DNA of 34,432 nucleotides, taken from Rubrivivax sp. (GTDB lineage Bacteria; Pseudomonadota; Gammaproteobacteria; Burkholderiales; Burkholderiaceae_C). Numbering within the stretch: position 1 is the first letter of the stretch; each line of letters begins with the position of its first letter. A program made the translations under genes and the position numbers. The notes under the pieces were generated by a model, which had not been told where the DNA came from, searched no databases, and worked only from the letters and a program-made list of their open reading frames with translations. This document shows, in pieces, positions 23,416 through 31,199 of the stretch. The DNA lies in contig JADCGQ010000064.1 in assembly GCA_020248945.1 (NCBI GenBank), positions 1-34,432 of the forward strand, in the 5' to 3' direction.

Positions 23416-24033
23416 ATGGTCACGCGAATCCAGGCTCTCAAGCCCAGCATCGGCACCATCCCGCATGGCATTGCGGGCATCCGCATTCCCGGTCGGCTGC
23501 CACCGCTGGACCGATCGGTCGTGCTGACGTTCGACGACGTCGCCGACGGCACGACGATCAATACGCACTACGAGGGCATCACGCTGGCGACTGTGGTCCC
23601 CGGCCAGACCGCCAAGGGGCCGGTGTTCGCCCGCAGGTGCTGGGACAGCAACAATCCCAGCAACGTGATGTCACCCTTGGCGCCCACGGTGATCCCTGCC
23701 TTCGACGACGGTAGCGGGTACATCGAGGTGACCTTCGCGACATCGGTCAAGTCCGTGGCCGTCGACGCCATCGCGCTGGCCTTCATGGACCTGCGGCCCG
23801 TCACGGCCAAGCCCTACCTCGAGGCCCTGGACGGCAACGGCAATCGCCTCGGACGTGTGGTCTACCCGCCCAACGCGGCCGACGGCAACTGGGGAACCTG
23901 GCAGCGGCTGGCCTTCGACGCCGGTAGTCCGCGGATCGCTCGCCTGCGGATCGGCAGCGAACGTCTGAGCGCCAGCAGCCCGGTGTACGGCATGTTCGAC
24001 CAGTTGTCCTTCACGGCCCGCCTCCTGCCTTGA
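23416..24033 (+). CDS. small beta-rich protein of unknown function
   Basis: Protein of 205 residues. The start is fixed by an excellent ribosome binding site, aaggagg, five bases before the ATG. It has many beta strands: VVLTFDDVADGTTINTHYEG, YIEVTFATSVKSVAVDAIAL, LEALDGNGNRLGRVVYPP and RIARLRIGSERLSASSPVYGMFDQLSF. The opening TFDDxxDGTxIxxxYxG and the closing xIDxL/FDQLSF pattern resemble the jelly-roll domains common in PEP-CTERM-type exported proteins. Here there is no signal peptide and no sorting tag. It stands alone between an unassigned stretch and transposase debris, which suggests a horizontally acquired or displaced gene. Confidence 0.6.
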   Translation: MVTRIQALKPSIGTIPHGIAGIRIPGRLPPLDRSVVLTFDDVADGTTINTHYEGITLATVVPGQTAKGPVFARRCWDSNNPSNVMSPLAPTVIPAFDDGSGYIEVTFATSVKSVAVDAIALAFMDLRPVTAKPYLEALDGNGNRLGRVVYPPNAADGNWGTWQRLAFDAGSPRIARLRIGSERLSASSPVYGMFDQLSFTARLLP

Positions 24034-24138
24034 GCTGCCCCCCCGCCATCTGTGCCGGCTGGTCATCGAAGGGGCCGGGGCGGAATGCACACACCACCGC
24101 CCGTTGCGACTGAGCGGGGCCCCGCTGATCAAGCGCGT

Positions 24139-25110
<972 letters not shown>

Positions 25111-25130
25111 CGCTGCGCTCACCGCGGCCC

Positions 25131-26210
25131 TCACCGCGTGGCCGCCGCAAGCACGCGGGTCTGGCCCAGGCCGAACAGCACGAAGGCTTCGTCGGGCACG
25201 CCGTGGCGCGCGCGGGCGCGGGGCAGCTCGTCCAGCGGCGCGTGGACGGGTTCGTCGCACAGTCGGAAGGTGCCCCAGTGGATGCCCAGCGACAGCCGGC
25301 TGCGCACGTCGAGGTGGATGCGCACGGCCTCGTCCTCGTTGACGTGCATGCCGGCGTGGAACCAGCGCGGCTCGTAGCAGCCCACCGGGATCAGCGAGAA
25401 GTCGAAGCCCCCGAAGCGCTCGCCCAGCAGTTTGAAGTCCGGCGAGTAGCCGGTGTCGCCGGCGAAGAACATGCGGTAGGGCCGCGGGCCCGCCGCGCCC
25501 TCGACGACGTAGCCGCCCCACAGCGTGGCGTGGCGGTCCCAGGGCGTGCGGCTCGACCAGTGCTGCACCGGCACGAAGTGCACCACCACCTCGCCGGCCG
25601 GGCCGGGCAGCGCGATGCGGTCCCACCAGTCCATGCGGCGCACGTTCGGGATGCCCTCGTCGCGCATCCACAGGTCCACGCCCAGCGGCACCACGAACAG
25701 CGGCGGCCCGCCGGGCTGCGCCGCCAGCGCATGCACGGTGCCGCGGTCGAGGTGGTCGTAGTGGTTGTGGCTGAGCAGCACCACGTCGATGCGCGGCAGC
25801 GCGGCCAGCGCCGTGGGCAGGGGCGTCAGGCGCCGCGGCCCCGCGAAGCCCGCCGGCGAGGCACGGTCGCCGAAGTGCGGGTCGGTGAGGATGTTGAGGC
25901 CGCCGATCTGCCACAGCACCGTCGAGTGGCCGATCCAGGTGACGGTGACGTCGCCGCGGTTGCCGTGCAGCAGCGGCGCGTCCAGCGGCACGCTGCGCAC
26001 GCGGTGCAGCTCGTCGGCCGCCCGCTCGCCGAACAGCCGCTCCCACTGCCAGCGCCAGAAGCTCGGGGCGTCGGCGCGGTGGTTGTCGACGTGCAGGTTG
26101 TTGAAGCCGTCGGGGCGGTGGTGCGGCCGCGCGGGGTCGTGGTAGGGGTTGACCGTCGCGCAGCCGGCCAGCGTGGCCGCCAGCGCCAGCATGCGCAGCC
26201 GGGGGGTCAA
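25131..26210 (-). CDS. metallo-beta-lactamase-fold lipoprotein, NAPE-PLD type
   Basis: Zinc hydrolase of 359 residues resembling N-acylphosphatidylethanolamine phospholipase D and UlaG-like enzymes. Visible motifs are TWIGHSTVLWQIGGLNILTDP, the metal motif LLSHNHYDHLD (HxHxDH), VPVQHWSSRTPWDRHATLWGG, the bridging Asp in FFAGDTGYSPDF, and LGIHWGTF. The start MTPRLRMLALAATLAGC is a lipoprotein signal with lipobox LAGC. I therefore choose the TTG at 26210, which gives the basic n-region and overlaps the stop of the 70-aa gene (TTGA). An ATG at 26192 would leave no basic residues. Probably an envelope-anchored phospholipid hydrolase; substrate inferred from family. Confidence 0.8.
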   Translation of the reverse strand: MTPRLRMLALAATLAGCATVNPYHDPARPHHRPDGFNNLHVDNHRADAPSFWRWQWERLFGERAADELHRVRSVPLDAPLLHGNRGDVTVTWIGHSTVLWQIGGLNILTDPHFGDRASPAGFAGPRRLTPLPTALAALPRIDVVLLSHNHYDHLDRGTVHALAAQPGGPPLFVVPLGVDLWMRDEGIPNVRRMDWWDRIALPGPAGEVVVHFVPVQHWSSRTPWDRHATLWGGYVVEGAAGPRPYRMFFAGDTGYSPDFKLLGERFGGFDFSLIPVGCYEPRWFHAGMHVNEDEAVRIHLDVRSRLSLGIHWGTFRLCDEPVHAPLDELPRARARHGVPDEAFVLFGLGQTRVLAAATR

Positions 26211-26419
26211 TCCCGCGCCCCGACGGCGCGGCTGCGACGCGCCAGGCGCGGGCCCAGCCACATCGCCAGGCCGGCGGCGGCCACCAGCGGGAACACGCCC
26301 CATTGCACGATGGCCAGGAAGGTCTCGTTGGCGCGCACTGCGCCGGAGTAGACGAAGGCACCGATGAACGGCGACGCCGCCAGGTGCAGGTTGCGCAGGA
26401 GCTTGTACGGGAGCTGCAT
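26207..26419 (-). CDS. 70-residue membrane protein
   Basis: Small protein starting MQLPYKLLRNLHLAASPFIG. A moderately hydrophobic segment (PFIGAFVYSGAV) and a clear one (IVQWGVFPLVAAAGLAMWLG) are followed by a basic tail (PRLARRSRAVGARD), so the C-terminus is likely cytosolic. The start is well supported by ggagg six bases before the ATG. It sits 35 bases after the SDR gene and overlaps the start of the metallo-hydrolase gene. Function unknown; its position suggests it works with those two enzymes. Confidence 0.65.
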   Translation of the reverse strand: MQLPYKLLRNLHLAASPFIGAFVYSGAVRANETFLAIVQWGVFPLVAAAGLAMWLGPRLARRSRAVGARD

Positions 26420-26454
26420 GGGGTCCTCCGGGTCGGGTTGGGGGCAGATGGGGT

Positions 26455-27270
26455 TCAGTGCGCCGCGGCGCGCAGGTCCAGAGGCTGCAGCAGCCGCTTG
26501 GACACCGCCGCCACCATGGCCCGCGGCACGAAGCGGTTGCTCAGCACCATGACGCGGTTCGTCAGCCCGACCACGCGGGTGAGCCCGCCGCCGAGCAGCA
26601 GCTCCACGCCGGCGGCCGCCACGTCGCGCGGGTCGGCGCGGCCGGCCTTGCCGAAGTGGTGGCCGCCGGCAATGCGCCGCGGGTCGACGCCGTCGAAGAA
26701 CGCCGTGTCGGTGGGCCCGGGTGCCAGGCAGCCGACGCTCACGCCGTGGTCCTCCATCTCCTTGGCCAGCGCCTCGGAGAAGTTGAGCACGAAGGCCTTG
26801 GCGGCGCCATAGGCGGCGAAGTACGGCGTGGGCTGGAACGCCGCCGTCGAGGCGACGTTGAGGATGCGGCCGGCCCGGCGCTGCTTCATCGCGCCGCCGT
26901 AGCGGTGGCACAGCTCCGCCACGGCCACCACGTCGAGCTGCAGCATGCGTTGCAGCTGCGCCGCGTCGATGGCCACGTGCTCGTCGACGATGCCGAAGCC
27001 GGCGTTGTTCACCAGCGCGTCGATGCGCAGGCCGCGGCGCTGCGTGTGCTCGAACAGGCGCTGCGCCGCGCCGGGCTCGGCCAGGTCGATGGCGTGCACG
27101 TGCACCTCGGCGCCGTGCGCGCGCTGCAGTTCGTCGGCGGCGGCCTGCAGCCGGCCGGCGTCGCGGCTGACCAGCACCAGGCGCTGGCCGCGCGCGGCCA
27201 GCAGCCGTGCCATCTGCAGGCCGATGCCGCCGCTGCCGCCGGTGATCAGGGTCGTGGTGGGAGGGCTCAT
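26455..27270 (-). CDS. short-chain dehydrogenase/reductase
   Basis: Classical SDR of 271 residues. The NAD(P)-binding motif is TGGSGGIG (10-17), with Arg at the end of strand beta2 (VLVSRDAGR) favouring NADP. NNAG is at 88-91, and the catalytic residues are Ser141 (NVASTAAFQ) and Tyr154-x-x-x-Lys158 (YGAAK). The C-terminal part (TRVVGLTNRVMVLSNRFVPRAMVAAVSKRLL) is an amphipathic segment seen in lipid- or steroid-type SDRs. The substrate is unknown. The ATG at 27270 has ggag at suitable distance (ggagaatccgacc). The 112 bases upstream contain ggtacagaaacacc, weakly like the TetR operator at 28523-28537. Confidence 0.87.
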   Translation of the reverse strand: MSPPTTTLITGGSGGIGLQMARLLAARGQRLVLVSRDAGRLQAAADELQRAHGAEVHVHAIDLAEPGAAQRLFEHTQRRGLRIDALVNNAGFGIVDEHVAIDAAQLQRMLQLDVVAVAELCHRYGGAMKQRRAGRILNVASTAAFQPTPYFAAYGAAKAFVLNFSEALAKEMEDHGVSVGCLAPGPTDTAFFDGVDPRRIAGGHHFGKAGRADPRDVAAAGVELLLGGGLTRVVGLTNRVMVLSNRFVPRAMVAAVSKRLLQPLDLRAAAH

Positions 27271-27382
27271 GGTCGGATTCTCCAAAGTCGAAAACGTCGT
27301 TGCGGTACAGAAACACCGTTGCCAGCAGGGTCGAAAAACGGGCTCCTGCAAGCCCCTGCGATGGCCACGGCGCGGGGTGGCG

Positions 27383-27862
27383 TCAGTAGCGCAGGTTCAC
27401 GCGCAGCACCGCCGGCTCACGCGCCGCGACGGTGAAGCGCGACTCGTCCCACTTCGGGCTCGACGCCGCGTAGGTGCGGTTGTTCGAGACGCCGTAGCCC
27501 TCGGTGGGGATGCCCAGGAAGTTCTTGTCGAGGCGGCCGTTGCCGTTCTCGTCGTGCACCACGGCCACGGCGTAGGCGCCCGGCGGGAGCTCGTCGAACA
27601 CGCAGGTGACCTGCGTGCCGGTGATGGCGGCGCGCACCGTGCGCGCGCCCTCGCCGTCGGGGAAGCTGGTGGCGTCGGTGAACAGGCGGCAGTTCAACGT
27701 GCCCTTGGCATTGCGCAAGGTCGACACTTCCAGGCGCAGCGACGAGGCGGCGTCATCGCGCGCCAGCGCCGGGGCGGCGACGGCCAGCGCCAGCGCGAGG
27801 GACAGGCCGAGTCGGAAGGCAACAGCCGACGCTGCGGCGGGGGTGTGGTCTCGAAGGTTCAC
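27383..27862 (-). CDS. DUF2141 exported protein
   Basis: Secreted protein of 159 residues. A signal peptide (VAFRLGLSLALALAVAAPALA) is followed by the DUF2141 domain: LRLEVSTLRNAKGTLNCRLF, then VTCVFDELPPGAYAVAVVHD and ENGNGRLDKNFLGIPTEGYG. The last block is the most conserved part of the family. Function unknown, probably periplasmic or cell-surface. The GTG at 27862 overlaps the stop of the TetR gene (GTGA) and has ggag upstream, so the two genes are coupled. DUF2141 proteins next to lipid or carotenoid-type genes are common, but no such pathway is evident here. Confidence 0.8.
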   Translation of the reverse strand: MNLRDHTPAAASAVAFRLGLSLALALAVAAPALARDDAASSLRLEVSTLRNAKGTLNCRLFTDATSFPDGEGARTVRAAITGTQVTCVFDELPPGAYAVAVVHDENGNGRLDKNFLGIPTEGYGVSNNRTYAASSPKWDESRFTVAAREPAVLRVNLRY

Positions 27863-28521
27863 GGGGGGGGCTCCGGGTGGGTGGGGAAGGGGGGTTGCAT
27901 CAGGCGCAGGCCGACCAGCACGTCGGTCACCGCCAAGCGGGCCAGGCGTTCGCCGTCGTTGCTGAAGGGGGGGATGCCTTCGAGTTCGAGCGTGACCGGC
28001 CCGTGCACCGCGGCCCACAGCCGCACGGCGCCCTCGTGGGCATCACTCGGGTCGTGACGGAGCGCGGTGCGCGCCTCGGCCACCACCGACTCCACGGCGC
28101 CCAGGGCCAGCCGCGCCTGCGCCCGCGAGTAGTCGGTGGGCACGTGCTCGGGCAGCGCGTTGCCGAACATCACGCCGAACAGCGAGCGCTGGCCCAGAGC
28201 GAAGCTGCGGTAGGTCAGCATCACCGGCAGCAGCGCGCGCACGGGGTCTCGGTGGCGGCGCCGCTCGCGCTCGACGGCGAAGCGCAGCCGCGCGAAGCCT
28301 TCCACCTTGAGGCCCTCGCTCAGGCCGTTCTTGCCGCCGAACAGCGTGTAGACGACCTTGGTGGAGCAGTTGGCCCGCTGCGCCAGTGTGCGCAGCGTCA
28401 GCGCCTGCGGCCCTTCCTCGGCCAGCAGCTGCGCGGCCAGCTCGAGCAGGCCGCGGCGGGCCACGGCATCGCCTTCGGCGCGGGCGTGCTGGTAGTCGAA
28501 CGGGGGCTGGGTGGCATCCAT
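27859..28521 (-). CDS. TetR/AcrR-family transcriptional regulator
   Basis: Regulator of 220 residues. The N-terminal helix-turn-helix is typical: GLLELAAQLLAEEGPQALTLRTLAQRANCSTKVVYTLFGGKNGL (about 25-68). The helical C-terminal ligand-binding domain (VMLTYRSFALGQRSLFGVMFG onward) resembles the TetR_C group with WAAVHGPVTLELEG. The start at 28521 is backed by the HTH position. A 15-bp palindrome just upstream of the ATG overlaps where its own ribosome would bind, so autorepression is likely. Probable targets are DUF2141 and the SDR/metallo-hydrolase genes behind it; the ligand is unknown. Confidence 0.88.
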   Translation of the reverse strand: MDATQPPFDYQHARAEGDAVARRGLLELAAQLLAEEGPQALTLRTLAQRANCSTKVVYTLFGGKNGLSEGLKVEGFARLRFAVERERRRHRDPVRALLPVMLTYRSFALGQRSLFGVMFGNALPEHVPTDYSRAQARLALGAVESVVAEARTALRHDPSDAHEGAVRLWAAVHGPVTLELEGIPPFSNDGERLARLAVTDVLVGLRLMQPPFPTHPEPPP

Positions 28522-28522
28522 G

Positions 28523-28537
28523 GGTAACAGTGTTACC
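28523..28537. promoter_or_regulatory. palindromic operator, probably of the TetR regulator
   Basis: ggtaacagtgttacc is a perfect dyad (6-bp arms, 3-base centre) one base upstream of the tetR start codon. Size, symmetry and place are typical of TetR-family autoregulatory operators. Binding is inferred. Confidence 0.7.
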
Positions 28538-28589
28538 ATGACTGCGAACCTCGTCAAGCCCCACCCCCGAGGCTGGGTCTTCCCGGGGC

Positions 28590-29243
28590 TCAGCCGGGTG
28601 GCTTCGGTCGGCCCACCGTCTGCGCCAGCAGCACCTGTTCGTCGTTGGCCAGGTGCATGGCGCGCGCCAGCGCATCGCGGTCGAGCCAGGCCCGCAGCAC
28701 GGTGGCCAGGCCAGCGCTGGCGCAGGCGAGGTAGACGTTCTGCGCCATCGCGCCGGCCGCCACGTGGGCGAAGGCACTGCGCTGAGACGCCGGCACCAGG
28801 CTCATGCGGTCGTGCTCGGCCACGTAGATCAGGTCCAGCGCCGCGTCGTCGACGAAGTCCTGGTAGCCGGTGAGGCCGCGCACGTCGCTGTCCAGCACCC
28901 ACTGCAGCCGGTGCTCCTCGGGCTGGTACCGGTACAAGCCCTGTGGCATCGCGACGTAGAGCGCGACCTCCTGTGCGTTCATGGCGCTCGGCGCCGTGCG
29001 GCCGCCGAGCCCGGGGCGGTTCACGCCGGCACCGGCCCACAGCACGTCGGCCAGCGTGGTCTCGTCGAGCGGCTCGGGCGAGAAGTCGCGCACCGACTGC
29101 CGGAGCGCCAGCGCCTGCATCAGCGGCAAACTGCCGTCCCGCCGAGGCGGCGGCAACGGCATCGAGACACTGCCGTCGCCAGCCGCAGGCCGTGGCCGGT
29201 TCTGGCCGATCAGGCCGAGCGCGAGCTTGGTCAGGGTGTTCAT
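28590..29243 (-). CDS. nitroreductase-family protein (SagB-like)
   Basis: FMN-dependent oxidoreductase fold, 217 residues. After a short hydrophilic leader, LMQALALRQSVRDFSPEPLDETTLADVLWAGAGVNR carries the FMN-phosphate Arg-x-Ser-x-Arg region. SAMNAQEVALYVAMPQGLYRY and AHVAAGAMAQNVYLACASAGLATVLR follow, both typical of the SagB/nitroreductase clan. The ATG at 29243 has ggagg six bases before it; the frame is open further upstream but only through intergenic repeats. The substrate is unknown. A possible FNR-type site lies about 56 bases upstream. It is 68 bases from the tetR start and transcribed the same way. Confidence 0.85.
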   Translation of the reverse strand: MNTLTKLALGLIGQNRPRPAAGDGSVSMPLPPPRRDGSLPLMQALALRQSVRDFSPEPLDETTLADVLWAGAGVNRPGLGGRTAPSAMNAQEVALYVAMPQGLYRYQPEEHRLQWVLDSDVRGLTGYQDFVDDAALDLIYVAEHDRMSLVPASQRSAFAHVAAGAMAQNVYLACASAGLATVLRAWLDRDALARAMHLANDEQVLLAQTVGRPKPPG

Positions 29244-29292
29244 CACGGACCTCCGAAGCCGCTTGATCCTACGCACGGCGTGCGCGGCTGGC

Positions 29293-29306
29293 CTGAGCAG
29301 GATCAA
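29293..29306. promoter_or_regulatory. possible FNR/ANR half-palindrome upstream of the nitroreductase
   Basis: On the - strand TTGAT-CCTG-CTCAG has one perfect FNR half-site and a second half with two mismatches to ATCAA. Its centre is about 56 bases before the ATG, close to the spacing seen for the better box at 2133-2146. Confidence 0.3.
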
Positions 29307-29349
29307 GTCCGACGACGAGTGCCACGCCTCAGGGGCAAGACAGCGCGCC

Positions 29350-29463
29350 CGTTCAGGCTGAGCCCGTCGAAGCCCTCCCCTCCGTTCGGGCTGAGCTTGT
29401 CGAAGCCTGGTGCCGCGCAGACATTCGCGCTCGAAGCATCGCAGCGGCAAAGGGCTGTGCGGG
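29350..29463. repeat. Burkholderiales-type intergenic repeat, copy B (inverted relative to copy A)
   Basis: Two units on the - strand (29350-29374 and 29382-29407) with the same flank as copy A, at 29440-29463. This is the reverse complement of 151-266, with identical order and a divergent stretch of about 30 bases between flank and units. Confidence 0.8.
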
Positions 29464-29560
29464 TGGGGGCTCTCGGACCAAAGGCCCCGGTGGTGGATGA
29501 CCGCCACACCTGGCGCACGCACCGTGCACCGCCTGCCGCGACGCGCGATGCCTCGGACAG

Positions 29561-29586
29561 GGCTTCGACAGGCTCAGCCCGAACGG
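29561..29586 (+). repeat. single dispersed repeat unit
   Basis: One unit ggcttcgacaggctcagccc plus gaacgg, in + orientation and identical to the unit at 241-266. The following bases gaggtggggtga also resemble those after copy A. Confidence 0.8.
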
Positions 29587-29856
29587 AGGTGGGGTGAGCG
29601 GGGGTGGGCTGAACACCCGCCAAGCGCCGGGAGTGTGAGTGACAGGCCGCGCCAGGAAGCTGACTTCCGATGTACCCGCCCAGGCCGGCCAAGGTCAGGT
29701 GGCGGCGAGGCCCGCGAACCGCCGCTCCCCGGCCCACAGCGGCCCGCCGCCGGTGTCCGCAATCAGGTAGGCTGGCCACGCGCGGGGGCACGCCCACACC
29801 CTCTCAACCAAGACAAGGGCTGCGCCTCGAGCGGTCACCGTCAAGAGGCTTGAATC
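29587..29856. other. intergenic DNA, no gene seen
   Basis: Apart from the repeat units the region 29464-29856 has no recognisable gene. A - strand frame of 72 codons (29695-29913) starting at a GTG has no family resemblance and crosses a better small + strand ORF, so I do not call it. Confidence 0.5.
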
Positions 29857-29979
29857 ATGGATGCACACAGCTGCCTGCTGGTCAGGCATGCCCTTGCCGA
29901 GCGCTTCGATCACGAGGCGAAGCAGGCGAGAGGGGGCTCGAGATTCATCGCCGCCGAGTGCGCGGCCTCGCAGCCATGA
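29857..29979 (+). CDS. 40-codon ORF coupled to the following gene
   Basis: ATG at 29857 with agagg about nine bases upstream; stop TGA at 29977-29979 overlaps the next ATG (ATGA). The peptide begins MDAHSCLLVRHALAERFDHE and is polar. It could be a leader ORF or the remnant of a larger gene. No family is recognised, and since the downstream gene is broken the pair may be decaying together. Confidence 0.35.
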   Translation: MDAHSCLLVRHALAERFDHEAKQARGGSRFIAAECAASQP

Positions 29980-30748
29980 GGTGGTTGGCCGTTCTGCTGC
30001 TGGGCCTGGGCCTGAGCCTGGGCCTGGCCGTGCAGGCCCAGCCCTTCAACGCCGCAACCTACAACCTGCGCTTCAACCTGGCGAGCGACGGCCCCAACGC
30101 CTGGCCACACCGGCGTGATGCAGTGCGTGCCCTGATCCGCCATCACGAGATCGATCTGCTGGGCACGCAAGAGGGCCTGATCGACCAGATCGAAGACCTG
30201 GAGGCCATGTCTGGCCTGGCCCGTGTCGGCGTCGGCCGCGACGACGGCAAGCGCGGGGGCGAGCACGCAGCCATCTTCTTTCGCACCGAACGTTTTGCGC
30301 TGCTGGCCACCGGCGATTTCTGGCTCAGTTCCACGCCCGAGGTGCCTGGCAAGGGCTGGGTCTTCTTTGCCTTTTCGGTGCACTTTGACCACGAAGGCGT
30401 GGTGGCTCGGCGCGAATCTGCCCGGCTGATGCTGCGCAAGATGCGCGAAATCGCCGGCGAAACCCCCACGCTGCTGCTGGGCGACCTCAACGCCACGCCC
30501 GATTCCGAGCCGGTGCAGGTTCTGCTCACCGGCTTGCGCGACGCCCGCGCCCTGAGCCAGACACCCCCTACGGACCGGTGGGCACCTTCAATGGCTTCAA
30601 GCTCGACGCGCCGCTGTTGGAGCACATCGACTACGTGCTGCTGAGTCCGCATTGGCGCGTGCTGCGCTATGCGGTGTTGACCGATTCGGTCCACGGCCGC
30701 TTCCCGTCCGACGACCTGCCCGTGGTGACCCGCCTGAGCCTGGAGTGA
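29976..30748 (+). pseudogene. endonuclease/exonuclease/phosphatase-family protein, frameshifted
   Basis: Exported EEP-fold hydrolase. The signal peptide MRWLAVLLLGLGLSLGLAVQAQ is followed by TYNLRFNL, DLLGTQEGLIDQI, VGVGRDDGKRGGEHAAIFF, FSVHFDHEG-x-x-ARRESA and LLLGDLNATPDSEP, all family blocks. There are two lesions. A C run at 30564-30568 is one base short, shifting the frame after SQTPP; the correct continuation (YGPVGTFNGFKLDAP, then HIDYVLLSPHW and GRFPSDDLPVVTRLSLE) is in the next frame to the TGA at 30746-30748. About 20 residues usually found between PEVPG-x-KGW and FFAFSVHFDH are absent. The first could be a sequencing error; the second is a real in-frame deletion. Confidence 0.75.
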
Positions 30749-30754
30749 GCCGAT

Positions 30755-31125
30755 TCAGCTGCGGATCCCATACCGACCAGGATCGGCCGCTTCCTGGCTC
30801 GGCCTCAAACTGGCCGGGCCTGGGCGGCCAAGGCGCATCGGCGGGACGGCACTGTGCACCAGCAAGGCCGGCGCCAAGCGCAGATCGATGAGCTCGGGCA
30901 GGCCGGTCTGCCACCAGGCCCACCTCCAAGGCGCGCACAGACCGGGGGCGTCATTGGCACCCGTCAAAAGCACGACCACATCGAATCGCACAGCGTCTGG
31001 TCCTGCGACGAGGCACCCACTCCCGCGGCACCTGAGTCGCCCGCGACGTGCCGCGCCTGCAGCCACAGCAGTGGCCAGAGCGCCCTCTGTGCAGAGTTGC
31101 ACGCTGGCGGTCGGAATGGTGCAAC
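30755..31125 (-). pseudogene. relic of an SGNH/GDSL-type hydrolase
   Basis: The - strand reads FDVVVLLTGANDAPGL, then WRWAWWQTGLPELIDL, then LVHSAVPPMRLGRPG. This matches block III (GxND) and the SGLPPM-like strand of SGNH esterases. The N-terminal GDS block with the catalytic serine and the C-terminal DxxH block are absent, and there is no clear start. It converges on the broken EEP gene. Confidence 0.5.
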
Positions 31126-31146
31126 TGCCGCCATCAAGTGATTGAA

Positions 31147-31176
31147 TTGAAACTGTGTTTGCGCAAAATGATAGGT
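31147..31176 (+). promoter_or_regulatory. possible promoter with tttgcgcaaa palindrome
   Basis: A locally AT-rich patch ahead of the FIST gene holds TTGAAA (31147-31152), which could be a -35, and a 10-bp perfect palindrome tttgcgcaaa (31158-31167). The -10 candidate near 31169 is weak. Confidence 0.3.
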
Positions 31177-31199
31177 TTCTCCTTACACAGGCGGGCCCC

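Noticed and set aside
22887..23561. - strand frame of 224 codons in the unassigned stretch
   Set aside because: No start signal, no family, and it runs into the start of the well-supported gene at 23416; treated as chance or decayed DNA.
29695..29913. 72-codon - strand frame
   Set aside because: GTG start without a ribosome binding site, no family resemblance, and overlap with a better + strand small ORF.
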